Shown here: positions 35,001-44,076 of the stretch, in pieces
How the letters are laid out: each line of letters starts with the position of its first letter
Position numbering within the stretch: position 1 is the first letter of the stretch
NCBI RefSeq assembly: GCF_020379485.1
Contig: NC_063448.1
Coordinates: 51,345,218 to 51,409,217 of the forward strand
Source of the DNA: Brassica napus
Lineage: Eukaryota > Streptophyta > Magnoliopsida > Brassicales > Brassicaceae
DNA length: 64,000 nt
Reading direction: 5' to 3'
Notes under the pieces: model-generated
Databases searched by the model: none
Told to the model about the DNA's origin: nothing
What the model saw: only the letters and a program-made list of their open reading frames with translations
Translations under genes and position numbers: made by a program

Positions 35001-35899
35001 TATAGAGATATTAATTTACAAAAATTTCTTTATTTAAATTTCTTATTATAAGATATATTTATTCTAAAATAAGAAAAATATTTGATTTTATTATATAGAC
35101 ATTAATTGTTATTTTTTTAAATTTGACATTTATATTAATTTTATTATATTATTCGATGTATATAATATATATTGCATAGAACTTAAATGTGGTTTTAAAT
35201 ATAATATTATTAAATCTCATCAAAAATATATTAAGTATTAAAAAAATATAAAGATAATTCCATTGTGAATATAAAAAAATAATATAATAATAGGTTCTTA
35301 CTTATATAAAATATGAATACATATAAATTATTAATTTATAATTTTAATGGGACCATGTATTTACATAGAATTTTCTAAAAATTATTATCTTACAAATTTT
35401 GAACCAGCAAGTTAGAACCGGCGAAATTTATTAATTTATAGAAATTATTAATTTATCGACTATTAATTTATAGAGGTTCTACTGTAAATTGTTTTTTTTT
35501 TTTTTTTTTTTGTAGATTGTGATATGATTTTAGGAGATCATGAACAATTTTGATAATTGCAAGAGAGAAATCAACTTCTCTCAGGATTAATATGCTACCA
35601 TAGAAAACCAAATAGAATTTCATTTCAGGTGAAGAAGATCAATGAGGGAGAAAGGAACTAACGAGGAGGAGCATGGAGTAATATGTTGCGAAACCGATGA
35701 TAATGACGCCGAGAGAGCCCGCGAACCATCCAGCGACGCGAAATGCGTAAGGGAGGCCAAGGACGCCTGTACCGACGATAGAGACTATAATGTTTCCGAG
35801 CGTCTGAATAGCCGACGTTCTGTCCCCGGAAGAAGGAGAATTCAGTAGCGGAAGAGATGCATCGATATCGTCGTCCGCCGCCACGTCCTTGATCGCCAT
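32054..35899 (-). CDS. ANT1: Aromatic and neutral amino acid transporter, ANT1-like (AAAP family)
   Basis: Membrane permease of the amino acid/auxin permease family; A. thaliana ANT1 carries aromatic and neutral amino acids. Three exons on the minus strand: 35663-35899 (MAIKDVAADDDIDASLPLL, then VGTGVLGLPYAFRVAGW), 32898-33545 (starting IQCRDKLESEEGQEDSKTYG and including GGSVAYLVFIGRNLSSIFSS, GGLPFAGGVAVFCFEGFAM and ITLNLPNNWSAIAVQ) and 32054-32461 (IGLCVGLTFTFPIMVHPLNE, then VPGFGTFASLVGSTVCALIS). Total 430 aa, close to the family's 432, all phase 0, no stops. A histidine-rich patch (about KHRRHHHHHETSS) lies in the loop before the last membrane helices. About ten or eleven hydrophobic segments are visible. 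Intron 1 (2.1 kb) and intron 2 hold inverted-repeat elements. Confidence 0.95.
32490..32761. mobile_element. Stowaway-like MITE in ANT1 intron 2, 272 bp
   Basis: The left end CTCCCTCAATATACATGATT and right end (reverse complement CTCTTTATATTTCATATTAG) form diverged inverted repeats. TA dinucleotides flank both sides (32488-32489, 32762-32763). Inside, a 51-bp unit (ATTCTCATTTATAACTAAAT..) is tandemly duplicated at about 32598-32690. Confidence 0.6.
33758..34544. mobile_element. Foldback-type element with telomere-like core in ANT1 intron 1
   Basis: The left arm starts GTAGTTTCACCAACTAATAG and the right arm, reverse complemented, starts GTAGGTCACCAACCAATATA. Both continue 'aattagttatttcatatt(c/t)agtat' and stay complementary for well over 150 bp, to 'caacgccgttagcaaaatac' (33922) against 'gtgttttgctgatggcgtt' (34367). 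The centre (33945-34365) is made of degenerate AAACCCTAAA on one side and TTTAGGGTTT on the other. No target duplication was established. Confidence 0.65.
34949..35484. mobile_element. Emigrant-family MITE (pogo/Lemi1 type), 536 bp, in ANT1 intron 1
   Basis: The left terminus CAGTAAAACCTCTATAAAT matches the known Emigrant end. The right terminus is its complement with one change (CAGTAGAACCTCTATAAAT). Both sides are flanked by TA (34947-34948, 35485-35486), the pogo-type target. The interior is very AT-rich, with subterminal inverted 'ttattaatttatagag' strings and no ORF. Confidence 0.9.
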
Positions 35900-37192
35900 C
35901 GCTGTTGGAACTGTTTTTTGGACAAATGGCTATGGCCAATATTCCGGTGAATTTTTCGAGCAATTTGATTGTCGAAATGACCGGATTGTGGAATCGTAGG
36001 ATTCATTGTTATGAGCACTATGGTATAGTGTAATCATATATCAAAAACGAAGTTCGTTTGAATGAGAAATGAAAGTCTAAAATAGATTATTTGTAAAATA
36101 TCTATATTAGAATTATGAGGTAAGAAACCTCTTGTGTTTAAAATGGAGAAGTTATAACAAAGTTATAAAAAACTTTGTAAACACTTTGGTGTGTTAAGAA
36201 AAGAGATGTTTGGGCTGGACTGAGATTTATTTGCTTAGCCCAAAGTCTATTGCTAATTATCTTACAAATAATAAAGCAAAAGATCTCTTTGTCTCTCGTC
36301 TTTGACTAACGTCTTTGACCAATAATGAATTTGATTTTGGATTCAATGCTGTAACATATGGAGAATCAATACAGCCCATGATTTCATAATAGAATCAAAA
36401 TTAAAATCTCCATTTAGTGCTTTGTGATGCACGTTATTTTATGAGGCTATATAAAGCCATGCTCTTCTCATTCTAGAGATATCTAATACAAACAAAACCA
36501 CTTTCTCCTATTTTTTCTTTTTGTGTCTGAGAGTATAACATAGAAATAGGTTCGACAGGCTTTGGTTCTCAAGTGCTGTGAGACTGAAGATATAGGCAGT
36601 TGTATCCTGGGATTCTTAAACGTATCAAACCGGCACACTACGGGCGTTTAAAGGATTAAGGAAAGAGATCTAATCTCGACTCTGCTTCAACCTAGTTCTT
36701 TTCAAACTACGGTATTATTTTGTTGTATTTTTTATTCATGTTATTTGTAATTTTTTTTTTTTTGCTTTACATATCAAATATGCCTATCTAGTAAATTTGG
36801 TGCCTACAATCGCCATCGCCTAGTATTTTATTTTTATTTTTATTTTTGGAGGGCTTCTAGATTGCTCTCCGATAATATGGAGACGTGCGAACTCCTCCTC
36901 TGGCCGCCTTTATTATAGAACCCGCCAAATATTTTCTCCTCCTTATATATATGACGTGGCGTCCCGAAACGTCGCACCACGCGATCCGTGGATAGATAAT
37001 GAAGTGAAGGCAAATACAATATCCCATATATTTTTAGTTTCCAACGATTTCTTTCTATTTTTAAAATGTAAAATAATTGAACTCTAATAGTTGTCTTACA
37101 ATAATAAATGATGTTATATACTCTTCTTTTTCTAGTTGATCGATCTTGTAGGTAGGGTTGGTCTACGAAGCTTATTTAATAACCGGTTATTA
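35900..37192. promoter_or_regulatory. ANT1 upstream region, with a possible LTR remnant
   Basis: This is the 5' flank of ANT1 (minus strand). A GACGTGGC (G-box/ABRE-like, GCCACGTC on the ANT1 strand) lies at about 36952-36959, over 1 kb upstream. Between about 36190 and 36770 the plus strand has a TATA-like GGCTATATAAAGCC (36447), then 'gttgtatcctgggattctt' and a T-rich end. That layout resembles the U3-R-U5 of a Ty1/copia LTR, but I found no 5-bp duplication or TG..CA ends that agree, so this is weak. Confidence 0.35.
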
Positions 37193-37499
37193 GAGCAGGT
37201 CCATCGGTGAGTTCTTCTAACACCAACCGCAACGGAGGCACGTTGGGAGTCCTTAGCCGCTAAACCGATGTATTATGCAATTTTATAATAATATTTAGGT
37301 TAAGATAACTAAGGATGAGTCCGTAGATAAGGAGTCGAAGGACTTGATCCTTGTGCACGTGGCGGAGGGTGATAGGGCTGGGTCGCATATGTGTTTTGTT
37401 TTGGGAAAAAAAAATCATTCAACCGAAGCCGAGGAAAAAAAAACAAAGCTCTCGACGAAAAGGCGATATCGTTGTGGTTCCTCGATCGTGTTCTTCCAC

Positions 37500-38038
37500 G
37501 AAGATCCAAGGTAAATCGTTGTCTTCTGTGGTCGATCTAATGCTTAAACTAGGTTTTATGATGTTATCGTCTCAATTTAGGGTTCGTTTTCCGTTTCAAT
37601 CGATTTGGGGATACTTTCGATTTAGGGTTTCAAAAAAATTTTGGGTTTTCAATTGATTTCCGGTTCTTTTGGCTTCAACTTATTCAAAACGTTCTCGGTT
37701 TCAATCTAAGGGATCTTCGTATTTGTTCTTAAACATGTTTCGATTTCGGTTTCGAAACACCAATTTGTTTTCAATCGATTTGAACGTCTATTTGTTTTCT
37801 TATTACGGTTTATATGTGTTTGGTTTTTAGTTTGCGTATCTGTATGGTTTGGCTATTCTTATCTTGTTGTCTGTTAAAGTCGAAAACTCAATCTTGGATG
37901 CCCTCTGTAGTGTTGCCTATCTTGTTTTATTAGTTCTCGTTCTCGTTATTCTGTTTTGTTGCTCTGTAGTCTTATTGCTCTTTAATAATCCTTCTTCTTT
38001 GCTTACAAATTATCTTTTTTTTTTCAGGTCAACCAACC
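37500..38038 (+). other. 5' UTR intron of the Harbinger GRF transcription unit
   Basis: A donor-like AAG|GTAAATCG at 37510-37511 and an acceptor TTTTTTTTCAG|GTCAACC at 38028 sit just 5' of the GRF ATG. The interior is T-rich and holds 'agggtttcg..' strings. The predicted intron is about 520 bp; there are no coding features. Confidence 0.45.
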
Positions 38039-38653
38039 ATGGGACAAGACTATAGCTACAGCCAGCCTTCTTCATCTTCGGAGTTTGACATGACCTCCCT
38101 ACTCTTAGCAGAAGGTGAAGCCTACGCGGATGAAGCTGAGAGTAGCTACACAATTGAAGAGCCGGTTCAGTACCCACTGCAACCTGAGGCAGATGAAGGC
38201 ATCCCGACGACATGCTATTGTGGTGCTGAGCCAGTTGTTGAAACTTCGTACACTCCTAGAGATCCAGGCAGAAGGTACTTCTCGTGCGTCAACATTGACG
38301 ATGGAGACTGTCACATTTGGAAGTGGTGGGATGTGGCGATCATGGAGGAGATGTGTGACGTTCAGAGAAAAATCAGGCTGCTCAAGGATCAATTCTTTGA
38401 GACTGACCAGAAGGTGGCAAAGCTAGAGAAGACCATTGGTTTGTTACGTAAGAACAATTCAGGGGTTGCAAAGGGAGTTTGTCTACTGGTCATGGTAATA
38501 ACGGTCATGATTTTGTGCTGGTAAGTTACTATCCTTAGTTTAGGTAATTTATTTGAATAAAAAAATACTTGTAACTCTTTTCTGTTATGTGTTTTCAGGA
38601 AGAGCTTTGGAGGATTTAAGCCACAACGTCTCAACTCGAGATTGTCTTGCCAG
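38039..38653 (+). CDS. GRF-type zinc-finger protein with coiled coil, carried by the Harbinger element
   Basis: ATG 38039 (MGQDYSYSQPSSSSEFDM). Exon 1 is 38039-38520, with donor GTAAGT; exon 2 starts at 38599 (W|KSFGGFKPQRL). The GRF zinc finger is residues about 60-100: CYCGAEPVVETSYTPRD, then GRRYFSCVNIDDGDCHIW and KWWD, with its C-x-C, C and C positions present. It is followed by a coiled coil (RKIRLLKDQFFETDQKVAKL) and a hydrophobic tail (GVCLLVMVITVMILCW). If exon 2 is not spliced again at CAG|GTACGA (38653) the frame runs to TAA at about 38738. GRF fingers bind single-stranded DNA in other proteins; the role here is unknown. Alternatively the exons join the next gene in frame (see findings). 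Confidence 0.65.
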
Positions 38654-38964
38654 GTACGATCTTGCTGCTGCTTAATAAAAACCAACACTTCACTGTTTTT
38701 TAAGTTTGCGTATAGTTTAGATATTGTCTTTGAATAAAAAAAACATATTAGGATGATTTAATGGTACTTTGCTTCCTAACTCCTTAGATTTGATAGGTTT
38801 TAAAAGTTAGCAGTAGAGAACTTATTAGGATGATTTGATTGGTGCTTAAATGCTAGTTTACTTTCTATCTGCCAAAGTACTCCGAACATAAATGTTTTTT
38901 ACATCTACTTCGCTTACTTAAGGGCCTGTGTTGCTAATAGAGTGACGCAGACCATCCTCTAAAC

Positions 38965-39756
38965 ATGAATGATACAACTGGGTATGTTAATCTTTTGTAT
39001 AGTCAATGTTCAGTTGACCTTGAGTCACCCGAACCTGCTTGGTTCGGTAGTCAAGGTCCTGGTGAGTCTCCTGTCGAGTCTGGTGTCGAGCCCACTATCA
39101 AGGAGAGGAGGAAATGGTCCCCTAGAGAGGATAAAATCTTGATTAGTGCGTGGCTTAACACCAGCAAAGACGCTGTAGTCAGCAATGACCAGAAAGCCCA
39201 AAATTTCTGGAAGAGGATTTTGGACTACTACAACGCAAGCCCTCTCCTTGTTGGGATATTACCTAGAGAGCTTCGCCAGTGCAAGCAGAGGTGGGCTAGG
39301 ATTAACGAGCAAGTGAGTAAATTCGTAGGATGCTATGATGCAGCTTTGAGGGAGCAGAGAAGTGGCCAAAATGATGATGATGTGATGAAAGCTGCCCTCG
39401 ACAATTTCTGTGATGCTTACGGTTACAAGTTCAATCTTGAACATGGGTGGAGGGAGCTGACGAATGACCAGAAATGGTGCTCAACCTATGTTTCTAAAGA
39501 CGGTGGGAAGGACAAGTGAAAACATGTGGTGGACGTTGATAGAGAAGATGAAGTTGGAGAACCTGAGGCTAGACCAATGGATGTCAAAGCTGCTAAAGCT
39601 GCTGGGAAGAGGAAGAAGAATGGCACGGAAGAAGAGATGTCACAGCTACAGGCCATATTAGAGATGAAGGATAAACTCCAAAAGCAGAAAATTCTGGATC
39701 GTTTACTTGCCAAGAGAGATCCACTCTCTGAGATGGAGTCATCTCTAACATCTTAG
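38965..39756 (+). CDS. Harbinger ORF1, SANT/Myb-like DNA-binding protein, one in-frame stop
   Basis: Partner protein of PIF/Harbinger transposases, needed for nuclear import and for end binding in characterised members. It starts MNDTTGYVNLLYSQCSVDL and contains the trihelix/SANT-like domain at about residues 48-115: ERRKWSPREDKILISAWLN, then QNFWKRILDYYN and LRQCKQRWARINEQVSKFVG. The family's FNLEHGWRELTNDQKWCS follows. TGA at 39517-39519 interrupts the frame. The same frame then continues with KHVVDVDREDEVGEPEARPM and the C-terminal coiled coil (LEMKDKLQKQKILDRLLAKR), ending at TAG 39754-39756. The stop is one base from CGA (Arg). The product would otherwise be 263 aa. Confidence 0.85.
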
Positions 39757-40221
39757 GATGATAGTAAGGTTTTAATGTGTGTATTGGGTAGTTGCTTTAG
39801 TTACATGTGCGTATTGCTTTTGTTACATGTGCGTTCTGCTTTTGTGCGTTGTCCTTTTATGCTTTATACTAACTCTTGTCTTTTGTGTTGTTTCAGGTTC
39901 AGCAGTAACTCACAAGGACGAAGTCACGGAGTTGTGAAAGTTGTAGTACCGCATGTGAGCCAAGTCACGGGTTCTTGTGTTTCAGTTTAAGTATCTCTCT
40001 TTGCTTCTTTAGCTAGTTATCTCTTTTGCTTTGTTTCTCTGAACTCGAAGTTGTTTCCTTTTCTTCTCTTTTGCTACTACTATAAAATCTTGTTGTACTC
40101 TGGTGGCTACAACTCTCGTTGCCACAACTGTAATCTCGAACAATTTGTAATATCGGTCTCATTACTGCTTTCACTATTAGGTAACTGCATTATTATTCAT
40201 TTATATGCTTCTCTTATATTA

Positions 40222-40420
40222 GATTAAACTTGTATCAAACTTGTATCAAAACTTGTAGTACAACTTGTATTAAAACTCGTATCAAAACATGTATCAGAAC
40301 TTCTAGTAAAACTTGTATAAAAAGTTGTAGTAAAATTTGTATTAAACTTCTATCAAAAATTTCTACTAAAATTTGTATTAAACTTCTATCAAAACGTGTA
40401 TTCAAACTTGTAGTAATTCA
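40222..40420. repeat. Short tandem repeats (AAACTTGTATCA-type) upstream of the Harbinger transposase
   Basis: Thirteen or more copies of a 12-18-bp unit AAACTTGTATCAAA / AAACTTGTAGTA follow each other, then decay. They lie between ORF1 and the transposase ATG. Three of the resulting spurious frames look like a cysteine/threonine repeat protein but are simple repeat translation. Confidence 0.75.
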
Positions 40421-40592
40421 ATTATTAATTATAATTTCAGCCATTGTTTTTACTTGTATGAAATTAATTGAACAAGGTAAAAATTTAGCTCATAGATAAC
40501 TGTTACCTTTTTAAAAAAAAACTGTACATAATTTGAACTAATATATTAAAAATTTATACAATATTTTTATTTTTCAAACAGGATACATAGAA

Positions 40593-41855
40593 ATGTCATC
40601 TTCATCTTATGAATTCGAAGAGAGATTGGACGAAGTTTTCGATGAAATATTCGAAGATACTTTCAACAACATAGTGGAGGCCCAATCCATACCGCAAAGA
40701 ACACGTGCTTATGTTGAACGAAACCGCGAAGGAGGACACGACCACTTATGGAATGACTACTTCAGCGAAGATTGTACATTCGCCCCACATTTATTCAGAC
40801 GCCGTTTTCGCATGAATAAGGAATTATTCTTGCGTATTGTCCATGGCCTATCAGAGTGGTTTCCATTCTTTCAGCAAAGAAGAGATGCAACCGGGAGGTT
40901 GGGTCTTTCTCCATTACAAAAATGTACGGCAGCAATTCGTATGCTTGCTTATGGTTCTGCGGCCGACACGGTTGGCGAGTATCTCCGACTTGGTGAGAGC
41001 ACTGAACTTTCTTGTTTACATAATTTCACTGACGGAATAATACAATTATTTGGAGAAGAGTATCTACGAGGACCCACACCGGAGGATCTTCAACGACTAC
41101 TCGATATTGGAGAGAAACGAGGGTTTCCTGGGATGGTCGGGAGCATTGACTGTATGCATTGGGAGTGGAAAAATTGCCCAACCGCTTGGAAAGGACAGTA
41201 CGCACGTGGATCATCAAAACCGACAATTGTCCTAGAGGCTGTAGCTTCACAAGATCTTTGGATCTGGCACGCCTTTTTTGGTCCTCCGGGTACATTAAAT
41301 GATATTAATGTCCTTGATCGGTCTCCTGTATTTGATGATATTTTAGAAGGTCGAGCTCCCAGGTTAAGGTATGTGGTCAACGGACACATGTATAAGTTGG
41401 CATACTACCTCACAGACGGTATATATCTCAAATGGTCAACATTTATCCAATCTATCACACTCCCTCAATCTCCGAAACAAGAGTTATTTGCTAAAGTGCA
41501 AGAAGCAGCCCGAAAAGATGTGGAGCGGGCTTTTGGAGTATTGCAAGCTCGATTTGCGATTATGAAAAACCCGGTTCGTACATTGGACAAAGAAAAGATA
41601 GGGAAGATTATGAGAGCGTGTATCATACAACACAATATGATAGTTGAAAATGAACGAGATGGTTACAGCCGGTACGATGCAGAAGAATTTGAAGAAGGAG
41701 ACGTCACCAGAAGTTCAGAGGTCGAAACCAAGAGGCCTACAAATATGAATAATTTGTTTCCCAATCGGAATGATCTTCGTGATAGGCATATGCATGAACG
41801 ATTGAAGAATGATTTAATCGAAAATATTTGGAACAAATTTGGTGATGAAGATTAA
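40593..41855 (+). CDS. PIF/Harbinger transposase (DDE_Tnp_4, HARBI1-like), apparently intact
   Basis: A single 420-aa exon from ATG 40593 (MSSSSYEFEERLDEVFDEI) to TAA. The DDE triad is visible: Asp186 in GSIDCMHWEWKNCP, Asp237 in GPPGTLNDINVLDRS and Glu311 in ARKDVERAFGVLQARFAI. Further family landmarks are LWNDYFSEDCTFAPHLFRRR, RFRMNKELFLRIV, YYLTDGIYLKWSTFIQSI and MRACIIQHNMIVENERDG. The length is normal for the plant family and there are no stops or frameshifts. It cuts and pastes DNA together with the SANT-like ORF1 protein. It lies 840 bp downstream of ORF1 on the same strand. It is the better preserved of the two Harbinger transposases in the window. Confidence 0.93.
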   Translation: MSSSSYEFEERLDEVFDEIFEDTFNNIVEAQSIPQRTRAYVERNREGGHDHLWNDYFSEDCTFAPHLFRRRFRMNKELFLRIVHGLSEWFPFFQQRRDATGRLGLSPLQKCTAAIRMLAYGSAADTVGEYLRLGESTELSCLHNFTDGIIQLFGEEYLRGPTPEDLQRLLDIGEKRGFPGMVGSIDCMHWEWKNCPTAWKGQYARGSSKPTIVLEAVASQDLWIWHAFFGPPGTLNDINVLDRSPVFDDILEGRAPRLRYVVNGHMYKLAYYLTDGIYLKWSTFIQSITLPQSPKQELFAKVQEAARKDVERAFGVLQARFAIMKNPVRTLDKEKIGKIMRACIIQHNMIVENERDGYSRYDAEEFEEGDVTRSSEVETKRPTNMNNLFPNRNDLRDRHMHERLKNDLIENIWNKFGDED

Positions 41856-42290
41856 TAATTTGTGTATCTTTTCCTTTCATCATTGTATCTTTATTTTTAG
41901 TTATGCAATTAACAAAATTTCAATTTCAATTTAATTTTTTTTATTATTATTGCTAAGGACTCCATCTTCAGACACACCATTGGACGACCATTTTTTATTC
42001 CAATCCTTAACTATTCAAAAAAAAAGAATATTAATAAAATAATGCTAAGGATTCATTGGTGGAGCACACCATTGCATATGCTCTAAGGCTCCTAACCCAA
42101 AAGCGAAAAAAAATTAAATCAAAAAGCCCAAAAAATAACAGAACTGTCCCTTATTTTGGCCTTTTTGGAGCTGATAAGAGGCGCATACGTGGCATGCTCT
42201 CATTGCACCGCACCAGTTTTGTCTCTCTTTCTTCGTCGGGGTCGAGTCCGAAAGCGTAGTTCTGTATTTTTTTCTCGGAGTCTCCGTCGT

Positions 42291-42402
42291 CTCTCTCAAG
42301 TCGATCTTCGCTGTCGGACTCTCCTTTATCTCCGTCGTTCCATCGTCTCTCTCAAGTCGATCTTCGCTGTCGGACTCTCCTTTATCTCCGTCGTTCCATC
42401 TT
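42291..42402. repeat. 56-bp tandem duplication
   Basis: CTCTCTCAAGTCGATCTTCG begins at 42291 and again at 42347. Copies are identical through 'ctccgtcgttccat' and differ only at the very end. They lie in the GC-rich leader of the second Harbinger element. Confidence 0.9.
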
Positions 42403-42511
42403 CTCTGTCAGTCCGTCGGCTCTCTTGCTCGTCGATGACACCGTCGTCTGTCTCACTATTGCTTCGCTGTCGAACCGTGTTCTCTGTCGATCGGTCCGCC
42501 TTCGCCGTCGT

Positions 42512-43190
42512 GATGGGTTTCGCGTCCACTTCCTCCACGAAGCTTCTCTTCCGGCAGCTCCGTCTTGTTGGGTTTCACCGACATTTCTCATCCTGAGTGT
42601 AAGATCACATTCGATCCTTGTTTGTGTTCTCTGTCTATTTTGCGATCCTTGTTTGTGTTCTTGATATTGATGCATGTGATCTGATTTTCTTTTTGAGATG
42701 TGTTTTACAATCTTAGATCAGGTTCATGTTTTAGAATCCTTGTTTGTGTTCTTGAGATTGATGAATGTGATCTGATTGTCTTTGGAATAATCTCGGCTCA
42801 AATTGGAATAATCTCGGCTCAATTTGGAATATTTTGCTATCCTTGTGTGTTCTTGTAATTGGATTAATATCGGGTGAAATTGGAATGTGGTTGAATCGTA
42901 TCAATGGTTTATTTTGCGATAGAATAGTTTTAGGTGTAAATAAAAAAAAAAATATAATGGTTCAAACATGATTAAAAATTCATACATAACGTTATGTTCT
43001 TAATATATGATTTACTTGTTTTTAGTCTGTTCAAACCTCTGTTTTCTCATACATTTTAGTATGTTCTTTCTTTCTTGGCTGTGTATAAGGGTTGGTGTTG
43101 TGAGGAAGAGGCAGTGGAGGTGTTTCATTCATTACGGAACCCACACGAGTCTCTCAGAAACGGCTACAACTTCATCAAAGCAATAGGTAA
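42512..43190 (+). other. Unidentified spliced-looking leader in Harbinger 2 (possible captured exons)
   Basis: ATG 42512 opens MGFASTSSTKLLFRQLRLVG, then FHRHFSS and a stop: short, Arg/Ser-rich, without acidic residues, like a mitochondrial presequence. At 43095-43187 a frame reads CCEEEAVEVFHSLRNPHESL then RNGYNFIKAI, followed by a good donor (TAG|GTAATT). I do not recognise either family. They could be leader exons of the transposon's own transcript or fragments of a captured host gene. No continuous joined frame was established. Confidence 0.3.
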
Positions 43191-43468
43191 TTACTCTTGT
43201 CTTTCTCTTTGATGTTAGATATTTATTAGGTTGAATTAAATGGATTTGATTGTATGCTGCTGTTTGTTAGTTGCGTGGATAGATATTGATTAGGTTGAAG
43301 GGAATTACATTTAGTTTTCTTTGTTGTTATAGTTATAGGTAAAGGCATTGATTGCCATTAAAAACACACTAAACTCTCCTTAAGTTTGCATTTAAAATCG
43401 AGCAAATCTCACCTTCTCTTTTCATATCTGCTTCTTCTTTCATTATTCATATCTCCTTCTTCTTCGAT

Positions 43469-43972
43469 ATGGATCAATTTAGTCAATCCGGTAGCTTTCA
43501 AAACCTCTTAAACAATCAACACCCAAACACCTCTTTCTCCTTTCTGACTCGTGAACCTAGTGTAGACTTGTCTTCCTCGGATGCCTCTGTATTCGGAGCA
43601 CACTGGGCTGATGATGGAAAAGAAGATGAAGTTGTGGTGTCTGACCGTAAAGAAAGGAGGAAGTGGACACCAACTGAAGATACCGTTCTCATAGGAGCTT
43701 GGTTAAACACATCCAAAGACCCTGTCGTGGGCAATGAGCAGAAGACAATTGCGTTTTGGAAACGGATTGCCTTCTATGTTGCTTCAAGCCCAAAGCTCTC
43801 TGATTTGCAAAAGAGAGAGCCATCCCACTGTAAACAAAGGTGGGGGAAGATCAACGAGGGTGTTTGTAAATTTGTTGGGTGCTATGGAGCTGCAACTAAA
43901 GCTAAATCGAGTGGGATGAATGAGGATGATGTCTTGAAGATGGCTCATGAGATCTTCTTTATAAACTTGTGA
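43469..43972 (+). pseudogene. Harbinger 2 ORF1 (SANT/Myb-like), 3' truncated
   Basis: ATG 43469 (MDQFSQSGSFQNLLNNQHPN). The SANT-like domain is complete: ERRKWTPTEDTVLIGAWLN, AFWKRIAFYVASSPK and SHCKQRWGKINEGVCKFVG. The frame stops after LKMAHEIFFINL, where the relatives continue with the LEHAWRELR-type region and a coiled coil; these are deleted, and the transposase begins 100 bp later. It is therefore 167 aa instead of about 260-300. Confidence 0.8.
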
Positions 43973-44076
43973 GAAACAAATTCTCTTCTTCAAAACACAA
44001 TTCAAACGACAACAACACGAGCAAAGCTTTACAAATTCTCTTCCTATTTTTTTTTGTTTTGTTTCCAAAGCTTTAA

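Larger units (their letters stand above)
37193..42083 (+). mobile_element. PIF/Harbinger DNA transposon, ~4.9 kb, near-complete
   Basis: It carries the two hallmark genes, a SANT/Myb-like ORF1 (38965-39756) and a DDE transposase (40593-41855), plus a GRF zinc-finger ORF (38039). The ends are imperfect inverted repeats: left GAGCAGGTCCATCGGTGAG, right complement GAGCATATGCAATGGTGTG. A shared TCCTTAGC lies further in. Flanks are TTA on the left and TAA on the right, so the 3-bp TWA duplication is not exact. A second end-like block at 41950-41995 (complement GGTCGTCCAATGGTGTGTC, then GAGTCCTTAGC) makes the right boundary uncertain by about 90 bp. Confidence 0.8.

Noticed and set aside
35642..35963. 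Plus-strand and second minus-strand frames over ANT1 exon 1
   Set aside because: Antisense or out-of-frame shadows of the ANT1 first exon, with no family signature.
36190..36770. Solo LTR of a Ty1/copia element
   Set aside because: A TATA box and an R/U5-like layout are suggestive, but no TG..CA ends with a 5-bp duplication could be fixed, so it is only mentioned under the ANT1 upstream region.
40230..40499. 89-codon Cys/Thr/Lys repeat frame upstream of the Harbinger transposase
   Set aside because: It is a translation of the short AAACTTGTATCA repeats.
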